Under the pieces are notes generated by a model, which was not told the DNA's origin, ran no database searches, and worked only from the letters and a program-made list of their open reading frames with translations. Positions 1 through 9,540 of a stretch of 29,489 nucleotides of DNA are shown one piece after another. Numbering within the stretch: position 1 is the first letter of the stretch; the number at the start of each line of letters is the position of its first letter. This DNA is from Pelargonium nanum (taxonomy: Eukaryota; Streptophyta; Magnoliopsida; Geraniales; Geraniaceae): positions 1 through 29,489 of the forward strand of contig JAYMTF010000832.1 in assembly GCA_036897485.1 (NCBI GenBank), read 5' to 3'. A program made the translations under genes and the position numbers.

Positions 1-1729
1 ATTAATAAGATAAACATACCCCTTCAAAAAAAAAACCACATGTAATTTTCATTGGTGATACTATTCTTGGGGTCTAGTCACGACCCTTTCAATGAATATA
101 TTTCTGATTATCCATTTTACGGTCCAAACAATTCTTATTTGGAGATTAGTCACAGCTCCCTCTGTGTTTACTGTTTGAGATTACTCTTTTTTGAGATTTC
201 GTCATGAGGCAGTCAAGTAAATTTAAGGAAGGTTGTTGTATTTATTTTTATGTTGACATTTAAATATAAGTTTATTTTATTTTACTTGTATAAATTAATC
301 TCTTGCTACCTGATCCACAACTTTTTTTTTCTTAACCATTAACTTTTTAAAAATATTGAAATGAGTATGCAATTACCATGATATCAACAACCTTCAAAAA
401 AAGAAACACGATATCAACATCTTTCGGTCATTTTTTGAGAGACGAATTCAAAATCTCAAGTTAAGTTGAACCAATTTTTTACTCGTTTACCAAAACGTTT
501 AGTGGTACTTGCTACAACATGTTTTTGAACCATGAGATTTTTGAACAACTCTTTACCGGTTGACATACTACTTGGAGGTCTTGCCGCAACATTTACATAG
601 TTAAAGAGTTGACCCAGTTTTTGTGGATCTCTTTGGGACATTTTTTTTAATGCTCAAACATTTCTTTCAATAAAACTATTTTTGACATTAATATTTGGAG
701 ATCTCTAAGATGATATTAGAACATAGTAATATACTAATATGTAATCAATGGATCTTCCATTAATGAATCATGAGAGCTCAACAACCTGGTGGCGGCCTCA
801 TTGGAATAAAAACAAATGGATCCACATTTTAGAATTAAATAGCAATACTTAATCAAATAATTAATTAAATGATTGTATAACAATTAAATAGCAATACTAA
901 AGATATCAAAAAAAAAAAAAATATAGCAATACTAAAACTATGACTCATGTGGTTATGTGAATTAATTCAATTCATGACATAAGCTTAACAATATACAGTT
1001 ATCTGAAAATGATATATATTAAAGATGGTAATTAATTTTGTAGGTCAAATAAATAATATAGAAAGTGTGGGGGCCTAGAAAAAATAATACAAATTTTGTG
1101 ATATATCCTAATCAGCAGTCACTCATCACATTCAACATTAAAAGCATTAGGCAAGAGGTGTCACATGCATGGAGTTAATATACTTAATTGTTCTGGTTTT
1201 AATAATATTAATTGGAGGCTAAAATAAGATATTATTTATGTTCCTTATTTTCTTTGTCCTTTGATTACAATCATGCAAGTTGTGAACTTGTGAATAATAC
1301 TCATGATTTTGACCATACTTGTGAGTTGTAATAGTTCTAACTATAATAAAATATAATAAAACTAAAACATCATCCCCACCCATTCTCATCCTCTCCTCAA
1401 CATGTTTAACATGATCTAAAGTCATTAATTCTCTTTGATCAAGTTTGAAAATTGCACCCCCACGCAAATTGCAGTGCATTTTTGAGTTCATATGTTGATG
1501 TTTTTAATCGGATTAGTTTATGCAGAACGGATGCACCTTATTTGACACGAATAATTTGAGCACATTAGAGTGTGTTGTCGTCTTGTTCACGTGTTGCAAT
1601 AGTTATTTTGAAAACGTTATATATTTGAAATTTTAAGGATGAAGTTGGAGCTTTGGGCCATTGAAGACGATGTTGGAGGTTTAGGTTCTCCCTCATGAGT
1701 TCCTAGAGCATGCATAAAGATATCACACT
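1..1729. other. AT-rich intergenic DNA, no gene recognised
   Basis: Only short chance reading frames occur here and none resembles a known protein. The stretch is rich in A and T runs. The one structured spot is at 833-936, where a 9-base AGCAATACT motif appears three times around a short poly(A) tract; it is described separately. Confidence 0.6.
888..936 (+). repeat. 14-bp direct repeat flanking a 21-nt A-rich insert
   Basis: The sequence ATAGCAATACTAAA occurs at 888-901 and again at 923-936. Between them lie 21 nt: GATATC followed by a run of A. This is the layout of a tiny 5'-truncated retroposed insert with its target site duplication. A third, longer match (AATTAAATAGCAATACT) at 833-849 and 882-898 shows the local sequence was already repetitive, so ordinary slippage is an alternative. 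Confidence 0.4.
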
Positions 1730-2420
1730 GTTAGCGAAAAATTAAGGTGTATATATGTCCAAAAATTTGTCTCAAACGTGAGAGTAAGAATCCATTATGG
1801 AGAGTCTGAACTACAATTCGTTGGGGATGGATGCAGAGAAAATTAAAGAGATAATGTAGAGAGAGGAAATATCTATGTAAAATGTGAGATGTCCTCCTCT
1901 TGCCAAGGAGAAATATATTTATACTTGCTACGATTCTTGTCACGTGTTACCATGTGGTCGATTGTTGGTATAAGATGAGGTTCGCTTTGGGTGTTTGAGG
2001 TGGCTTGGCAAGGCAGGAACTTTGGTGGTGACTTGGTGAGGTGGAGAGCCTTGAAGGTGACTCGAAAAGGCGGGAACATTGGAGGCCTCTTGTGGAAAAT
2101 AAGTGTTGAGGAGTGCTAAAGAGCTCTCCTTATAGTGATCATTTGCAAAAGATAGGCGAATAGCTCTTATTGTGGTGATTAATTTTTTTACGAAGGATGA
2201 GAGATTTGAGCTCTCCTTGTGATCATTTTCAGAGGAAGGGCAATGAGCTCTCATAGAGTTGATTGCTTACGGAGGAACGGGAAGATCCTAATGTAGTGAT
2301 AGTTGACTAATGAGGGGCGAAGACTTCCCCTTACTGTTCGGTTGACCCTTATGACGACTTAGTGTTGTGATCCTCTCTGAGGGCCTTGGAGTTCATTGTG
2401 GGAGGCGATTGTTGAGATTC
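1730..2420 (-). mobile_element. decayed LTR-like element, copy A
   Basis: Read on the minus strand, this stretch aligns in the same order with plus-strand 13300-14080. Matching blocks include the CCTCCGTAA and GAGCTC region (near 2270 and 13540), the CCCGCCT..CGAGTCACCT..AAGGCT..CACC region (near 2030-2075 and 13614-13655), the CTCCTTG.CAAGAGGA..ACATAGA region (near 1880-1915 and 13833-13872) and ATT.TTACTCTCAC (near 1785 and 13948). A TATAAATATA box on the minus strand near 1915-1925 lies before a pyrimidine-rich tract, as in the promoter part of an LTR. I could not find terminal TG..CA ends or a target duplication, so boundaries are approximate and the class is inferred. Confidence 0.5.
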
Positions 2421-2501
2421 TCTATTTTTTTAATGTCATTTCTTATAAAAATTCCATCTAAACATCAATTATAAAAAATAAATTATCACTTTATTTACCA
2501 A

Positions 2502-2570
2502 AGCATGTTGGGTCAAGCGGTTCTTTTGAAATCTCACGTTCGAGTCTCCTTATCAGAAAAAAAAAATATT
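2502..2570 (+). mobile_element. short SINE-like retroposon with tRNA-type boxes
   Basis: A box A-like stretch (TGGGTCAAGCGGTT, about 2508-2522) is followed about 25 nt later by a box B-like stretch (GTTCGAGTC, about 2538-2546) and then, after only about ten bases, by a run of ten A. This is a tRNA-derived head joined almost directly to a poly(A) tail. It is only about 65 bp, much shorter than usual plant SINEs. The similar fragment at 28387-28437 on the minus strand supports a family. No clear target duplication was found. Confidence 0.4.
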
Positions 2571-4398
2571 ATTTTTGTTACTTTGTGACAACATGAGAAA
2601 TTCTCCTTCGTGACCTGATATATTGGCAAGCTAGCTAGAGGTCCACCAAAGTAAACTGTGAGCTAAATTAAAGGCATCACAAACAAGAGAAGCAAAGTAA
2701 CTCATTGGAGTGTGTAAATTTAATCCCAAAAGTAATCATTAGAAGCATTATCCAAACGCTATATGTAGATGTGGTAACTCGGGATCAGGATGGGTTGAAA
2801 ATGTCTAACCCAAACCAAAATATATTCCGATTGCACGCTTTATGTAGGTTTTATGCGTAAAATGCATAGGGTCATGCGGGGATGCCTGACCCGACATGCA
2901 ATCCTCAAGCTAAATCCGATCTACTCAAAATTGATTTTTATAGATTAAATTTTGAATGCTTGTGAGAATAGATCTGAAATGCGAACTCCATTTGCAAGTG
3001 ATTCAAATTATTGTTTTTGTTGTTGACTTTCCCGATAGCTTTCACTCGTATTCTCATAGCCAGTTTTTTCTGTTTTTGCTTAACCCGCATGTAGGTTGTA
3101 ATATTTTGTTGTGCAATGATCTCTCTCACACTTATGTACTAAGTTGATGGCCTTAATTCAACCTTATAAATATTATTATTCATCTAAACTATGCTCCGCC
3201 AAATAAGGTATTTGAATCCATCGATCTCTATATAGCTCGTGACATGCATTAAATTGTTGAAGTTCACTTGCAGAGATAGGAGAAATGAAGAAGGGTACAA
3301 CTAAAGCTGCAATATTTTTATTTATTTGAAACGACCTTTAAAAAATGTGGCATAAAATTAAATAATTACAGTACTAAAGTGGGTCAGATGAGATGGGTAA
3401 AAATGAACCAAACTAGATATATAGAGGCCGAGGCATCCCATCATTTAATTAATTATATATATGTATATATTTTTATATATATCATCACATCTTCAATTCA
3501 ATTCAATATATATGAATACTAATAGCATGCTATATAATAGCTGTAAATGTGTATAGTAAATATTAATTTAGGTTCAGCATAGCAACAATATCATTTATTG
3601 AAGCAACTATATTGTGATGCATCATGCACCTCTCTTTATTGATGAATTTACAATGTTTTGATTAATTGCTTGTTTCTGTATTTATGAAAATATTTTTGGT
3701 TGGAAGTCCCAAGATATAATTCTATTAACACATATGTGTGTGAATGTTACTGTCCTCTAGCAATGAGGTTTGGTGATGGAGATGATTCGGATGGCCAATA
3801 AATGAGATCGATTTAGTAGAAGAAGATGCATGTTGACCAAAAATTGATGTAAGTGTTTTTTATTTGTATAAATTAGATACGAATGAATTATTAATCATAT
3901 AACAGATATGTTGAACGATTCCATCTGAAAACGCTTAAACACAAAAATAAAATAAGTATCAAAAGTTGTAAGGAGTAGACACGTATACGCCAAGAAGCCC
4001 ACGATCGTGGGCCCGAGTTGACGCCTTCATAGACATGGTGATATATTCTACACACATGTGGACCTTTTGTAGATCGTTGCTATGCATTTCACATGCAAAT
4101 AAAATAAGCATAAGTAAAGTCATTCGCAGGGCATGGATGTATCCAATAATCACGTATCAAACATCTGGATGTCTTCTTAAGACATAGATGATATGTTACG
4201 AGTTATATGTCTAGTACGCCGAGACTGTCATATAGAATTTGTAAGACTCATTTTTGCACTTGTACCTTCATTCTTATATAACTTTTTTATTTTGTCAGTC
4301 ACCTTCTGATTGTCATTAAATGAATCACACTCACACCTCCAAAAATCTTCATATCACATCTATCCCTACATTCACCTATATTGTTTAGAAGACTCTCA
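2571..4398. other. intergenic DNA without a recognised gene
   Basis: No open frame here looks like a real protein. Around 2770-2900 there are GGGTTG..AATG, CTAACCC and GACCCGACATGC motifs of the sort found in decayed plant repeats, but no ends could be defined. 3440-3490 is a TA-rich low-complexity tract. Confidence 0.5.
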
Positions 4399-4830
4399 CA
4401 ACTCCCTAAGGAGATCACATACTATATGCAAGGTGATTTCTCATGACGACTCCCCAAGGAGATCATCTGCTTCTCCAAGATGATTTTCACGATCCCTCAA
4501 AGCGATTACCTACTTTCATGCGGTGATTCCCCAAGATGACTCCCCAGAAAGATAACATATTTCCCCAATATGACTCCCACGACTGCCCCAGGAGTTTACC
4601 TACTTCCATGTGGTGATTTTTTATGACAACTCCCCGAATAGATCATCTACATCCATGCGGTGACTCTCATTACTCCTTAAGAACCCCAACTTTCTCAAGA
4701 GGATTCCCAAAAGAGATCCCGTGTTTTCCTCGTGGTAACTCATATGAATCCCAAAGAAGAATCATCTATTTCTCTAGGGTAAATCCTATGACTTACCCAA
4801 TGAGATAATCTCTTCTTCAATACTGCCAAG
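4399..4830 (+). repeat. degenerate minisatellite, 43-48 bp period
   Basis: At least six units can be laid end to end from 4399, with lengths of about 48, 43, 47, 43, 47 and 46 bases, and more diverged units run to about 4830. Each unit has the order CGACTCCCC-AAGGAGATCA-YCTRCTTC-CATGCGGTGATT-YTCATGA. Unit lengths are not multiples of three and units contain stops, so the array is not a coding repeat. The array is old, with many substitutions between units. Confidence 0.75.
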
Positions 4831-5331
4831 ACAATCTCTCATTGGTCATATTGCGCCACTCATGGTAAACCGACATCTACAACATCGATCCTGAATTGTG
4901 ATACGCCCTGATGGTAATCATGTACATGGATTCCTGACGACTCAATGAGTAATGATGAATCCCTATAGTTTCTTCTACACTAGTTATCACTATGGTCATT
5001 AAATGCATAATGTCTTGTCATCACCCATTGTAAGTATAAAAACATCTTTGTTGATGGAAGATAGGCTAAAACAATTTCACATTTAGTGCTCTAATTTCAT
5101 TTGGTAAAGAGCTTACTCTCACGCAAGTGATGAATTCAAATGCCCACATGATGGTTTCACTTAACATGTGTTTGTCTATTTTAGCTCCGATTCGTGACGT
5201 GAACTATCAAAAAAAGATAAACCGGTTTTCTTTGATCGTGGTAAAAAAACCCGCATCAAGACTCATTCCAAACACGTTTAAACCAATATTTACGAACTTT
5301 TGCGTGCATACCCTTTGTTTAGTCTGTTGTG
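4831..5331. other. intergenic DNA, nothing recognised
   Basis: Short open frames such as the one at 5127-5345 match no family I know and have no promoter or splice context. No repeat was seen apart from the left arm of the inverted repeat that starts at 5332. Confidence 0.5.
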
Positions 5332-5550
5332 AGATACAATACTGAATGATTGTCAATTACATTAATATATGATACAGTAGAACTCAACTGCTAAATGACT
5401 ATTCGACCTTTATTTCAAATTCATTTATAAGGTTTATGTTCATTAATAAAGGTCCAATTTATCTGACACCATCGTTAAATAAAGGTCAAATTTAACTGTA
5501 AACAGATTTTCAAAAATCCATATAGTAAAAGATCATTCAATATTGTATCT
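5332..5550. mobile_element. MITE-like inverted repeat element
   Basis: The 19-base AGATACAATACTGAATGAT at 5332-5350 is repeated in inverted form at 5532-5550 with one mismatch, enclosing a 219-bp unit. Inside, ACCTTTATTT near 5406 and AAATAAAGGT near 5474 form a second inverted pair, so the transcript or single strand would fold into a long hairpin. ATCTGACACCATYGYTAAA occurs directly repeated near 5460 and 5548. No coding capacity and no certain target duplication, so the element class is inferred. Confidence 0.5.
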
Positions 5551-5873
5551 GACACCATTGCTAAAGCTTAAAACTGGTATACGTTAATAGCTTGCAGTGA
5601 TGATCCATTAAAATTCATATGCATGGTATCATAATTTCCATGCCACCAGCTTTAAATAAATATCAGTAATTTTTAGTAGTACTGTTACGTTACTCCATTT
5701 AACAGATAGTTAATATATACAGAAGTCATGAATTGAGGTCTGATTTTAATTTTTATTGGCACAGACAGAGGTAAATCCCCACATATTACCCAGGTAGGTG
5801 GTTGCCATTCAATTGATACATTATGTTTTACAGAAGTTCATTTATGAATTCTAATTAGTAAATAGTAATTATT

Positions 5874-6081
5874 ATTTTTGTCCAAACCAGTGGGACCGCA
5901 AACTCGCGGTTAGCACCTTCAAGCCGTTTTACGGCAGCCAGACTAATCTTCATTCGAGAATAAGTCACAGTTAAAGCTCATCTCTCTCCCCAAAGTTGTG
6001 TTGAGCGGGGATCGAACGCAAACGTTCTTCCCACTCACGCAGCCAACTGTGTTGCCAACTGCGCCACTACCCTTAGGTAAT
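5874..6081 (-). mobile_element. tRNA-derived SINE with 11-bp target duplication
   Basis: On the minus strand the element begins near 6081 with a canonical box A (TGGCGCAGTTGGC, plus-strand 6054-6066) and box B (GCGTTCGATCCCC, plus-strand 6007-6019). It ends near 5880 with GGTTTGGAC and a short A-rich tail. The sequence TAGTAATTATT lies on both sides (5863-5873 and 6082-6092) as a perfect 11-bp target site duplication. The body contains TTAACTGTGACT, which is also found in the SINE at 23548-23702. Size (about 208 bp) and structure fit plant SINEs transcribed by RNA polymerase III. It looks complete. Confidence 0.88.
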
Positions 6082-6092
6082 TAGTAATTATT

Positions 6093-7780
6093 TCAATAAT
6101 TAAAGTTTCTGTTAAATCTTTAACCATACTCGTAAACAGTAAATTAGGTGTCATTTAATCCTTTTATAATAATTTTTTTATTTGTAAAGAAAATAATTGT
6201 TGAAATGCCAACTACATTCATAATTTCATGAGTATCATAAATGGGTTAATTATGTGTGGGAGTATGTGAGTAGTAATAAGAGTAGAGAGGAAGTAGCTAC
6301 CTAAACCGCCATTGAATTGCTACTACTTACAATAAATTTGATCTTGACTCATGTGATTAATGATGCGACTTAATTTACACTTCTTCTTGCAAATTAAATA
6401 CAACTACTTGCTGCAACTTATAATAATTTCTCTCTGTAATGTATATTTATTTTCTATGTTTCAAAACAATTCTCGAATCTTATAATGAGTATACGTATAT
6501 TGATTCTATATACTTGTAAGTAATTTATCATACAAATATTGGGCTATTGATGATTGAATTGAACACACATACAAAAATCTGACAACATTAAAACTATAGT
6601 GGCTATTTATGGTCCCATTACTTACATTTTACAACCTACAGCAACGCACGTTGCTAGAGTATTTATTTATTTTATTTTTTAAAAATTAAGGTAATAGAGT
6701 TATAGGAGACGCAGACGTTATTCATGTTCAACACAAAAGAGAAAAGACGATTTTTTAAAATATAATGAGAAGTAATTATAAGCCGTCTTATAAAGTCTCA
6801 ATTTCTTCTTTAAAAAAAATATTTCATAAATAAAAAGAAAAAATCAATTTCTTAGAGTGATTCTAACATCAACGGGTTTTCCTTTATATTTTATTTTTGC
6901 ATGTTATCACTAAAACTATAATATTAATTATATATGTAACGCCGAATTAGTTTTTTTCTTCTTTAGTCGGTTAAACTTTCGTATAGCTGCTCTTAATTTT
7001 TAGAACATCATCAGTTTATTTGGTTTACAGATAACAAATTGCGGCCTCTCTCTTTAGGTAACAAACTATTTCTTGATAGCAAGTTAATGTATAATTTGCA
7101 TAGCGGCGACGATGTAGATTCACGATAAGTCTTTGGTAGGGTTGAATATTCAGACTAATGGGAATGATTCCAGTACCATTAACTTGATTATTTTTGATGT
7201 TTTAGTCCTTATGACTAAGTTTAGTAGTGTTGATTTTTTGATTGCATGTTGGTCCGTTATCCGAGTTGTCCACGAGTTATGTAACTCATTTGTCTCATCG
7301 TCGGACTTCCCCTGTTACAATGATTTTATTTTTTCATTTTGGAAGATATAGTTGCATTCTTCTACGAGATTGTTGATTGCTAGCTATTAAATTTTAGGAT
7401 TTTAAATAGCAACAGCAATTGGACGAAAAGAACTGCTAGCCATTTCCATTGAAGGCCTACAATATCACGTGACAAATAGTATTTTTCACGTGTACCATGT
7501 TTAACATTTTTTTTTTAAGTGTTTAACACTTTTTAAATTAAAAGAAAAATGAGATCTTTCTTGATACGGGCGATGCCAACTTCTTGTACATGGGCTTCTG
7601 AGTTTGGGCCTTTTAAGATTACAGTCCAAATATCACACTAATTTAATACAGTTTTGTATATTTTAGGTACAGCTTCTTTCATGTTGACATAACACTGTAA
7701 TTTTTGGAGAAATCAGCACGTTGAGCACACTTAATTAATCATGTTGGGACATGCACGACACGCCCACTTAAAGGCAGAAT
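6093..7780. other. AT-rich intergenic DNA, no gene recognised
   Basis: No frame here is convincing. The 72-codon frame at 7133-7351 has no recognised domain. Poly(A) and poly(T) runs are common. No terminal repeats or target duplications could be defined. Confidence 0.5.
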
Positions 7781-7799
7781 TGTAAATTAAGATTAATAA

Positions 7800-7950
7800 C
7801 GTGTCAAATATGTTGTGTCAAATATGTTGAGTCGTGTTCGTGTCATGTTGTGTCAATACGGCTCATTTAGTTATCATGTTAAACGTGTCGTGTTCGTGTC
7901 GGATAGTGCTGCACACAAAGAACCTTTCAGAACGACACAAACACGACACG
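7800..7950. repeat. GTGTCGTGTTCGTGTC-type repeat with 18-bp inverted arms
   Basis: CGTGTCGTGTTCGTGTCG at 7884-7901 pairs with CGACACAAACACGACACG at 7933-7950, 17 of 18 positions complementary, with a 31-nt loop. Upstream, TGTGTCAAATATGTTG is tandemly repeated (about 7801-7831) and GTCGTGTTCGTGTC occurs again at 7832-7845. This motif family is common in dispersed repeats of eudicot genomes, from general knowledge. It probably marks the end of a decayed transposon; no ends could be fixed. Confidence 0.65.
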
Positions 7951-9540
7951 CGCACGAACTGTCAGCACTAATTAGTAGTGAAGAAGTTGATGAGAATGAA
8001 AAGTTAGCGGGCTGTAGAGGAGGCATTAATGATGCAGTGGCACAATTAGTGTACAAGAAAAAGATGGATAGCAACATATTATCAGCTCAGCGTGATAGTG
8101 ATCATTTCTTATACTTTCAACTATAATCACAACCACAATTAAAAGCTAAGCATTAAGGGAAGCAACTAAGGTCACATTTGTGACAAATTACATTATATGT
8201 CTGATTTTGATTGTGCCTACATAGGATTTGGATTCACACATGTCCATGGCTTGTTTCTTAGACTTCCAACTACATGGCCTAATGGCTTTTCAAAGGCAAC
8301 AGAGACAATGATTTGTTAAAGATGGAGCAGTTGCATTACAAAAACTTCACCAACAACACAGTAAATTACTAGCCAAAACAAGAATTTACCTCAAATCGTT
8401 TCGAGGCTCTCTCACCATCCAATCGCAGCAAGATTCCATAGTTCCATGGGTCTGTTCTCCAGTGGCACCGGGACAGAAATTGAAGAAGAAACTATTTGTA
8501 ACCAAATCAACAGCATAAGGTGTCGCTGATGCTGACATTAAATTGAATCTCACGAGTTCAGTACAAGAGAGAAATACATAATGGCATTAAACAGTGTAAC
8601 AGTACGGTTCATGTAAGAAGAATTTCCACCCGACAATGCATAGTAAGATAATCAATATTGTTGTGTATGAAATGAAAACCAGCTGTGCACTGTACTATTC
8701 CACTAATGGTACCAAACAAATTGAATGTTTCTGCGGATAGTAATAACCTGTGACTGTCCCGTGGAGTTAAATCGCCTTCAATGCCAATGGCCATTACAGT
8801 TCTATTGCCCTTTTGCAGTTTAGATGCAGCATAAATTATGAAAGGAGAACCAAATTAACATAATAGGTCCCTAAGACAAAACCCAGATGCATAAGTTTCA
8901 AGTTAAGAGCACATGTTTAAAATTAATAGCACAAATTAACAGGTAAGCCACTGTTCCTACAGTTCGATTGCTTGTGCGTGAAACGAAACTCTCTTACGAA
9001 AAGAGACATGCAGAACGTAAGACTTAAAATTCATTGTAGCAGTGAGAACATAATGCAGAGCATGAGACAATGAATTAACCAATTTGTTTTCCAAAAAATT
9101 CAACCATCTCTATACCCCAATCCTCATAATTAGAAAAATGCTATTTGTCCCACCAGGTCCCTTCTATTTTGCATCACAAACTACTCAGTAATAACTTATA
9201 ACTAATAAGACCTTTTTTTTTTGCTTTACATCTGTTTGCCGCAGTTCACAAAACTGATATGTACTGCAAGTCTGCAATATTTACTCAACAACCATAACAT
9301 CTAGCTCTTTCAAAAGAGATGCAAAGCACTGATTTGTGAGAACTATAGAACAAATCATCTTTACTCGTTAATAATATATTGACAAGAGATGGTGTAGACT
9401 CAAGGTTGTGTAATATATGCAACTGAAACAAAGTCAATACGCCTCATAGTAAAGCTGAATTGCTTAAAAGGAGAAAAAAAAAAAGCTTTCCTACTATCAC
9501 ATACCAAACATATCAATGTTTACAAGTCAGCAATTGTTGA
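7951..9540. other. region downstream of the small membrane-protein gene; possible minus-strand exon
   Basis: This stretch lies beyond the stop codon of the minus-strand gene that ends at 9541 and may hold its 3' untranslated region. Two blocks are open on the minus strand. 8531-8390 is bounded by a TCAG acceptor and a GAG|GTAAAT donor and has one open frame. About 8860-8609 is open in one frame. Neither translation matches a family I know. They could be extra exons, a non-coding transcript or chance. Confidence 0.3.

Noticed and set aside
5874..6081. Possible functional tRNA gene
   Set aside because: A and B boxes are present but there is no cloverleaf with a proper anticodon arm and acceptor stem; body, tail and target duplication show a SINE.
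7815..8126. 103-codon plus-strand frame
   Set aside because: Its first half is the CGTGTCGTGTTCG inverted repeat read as protein. The second half (ISSEEVDENEKLAGCRGG) is mildly protein-like but has no known family and no splice or promoter support.
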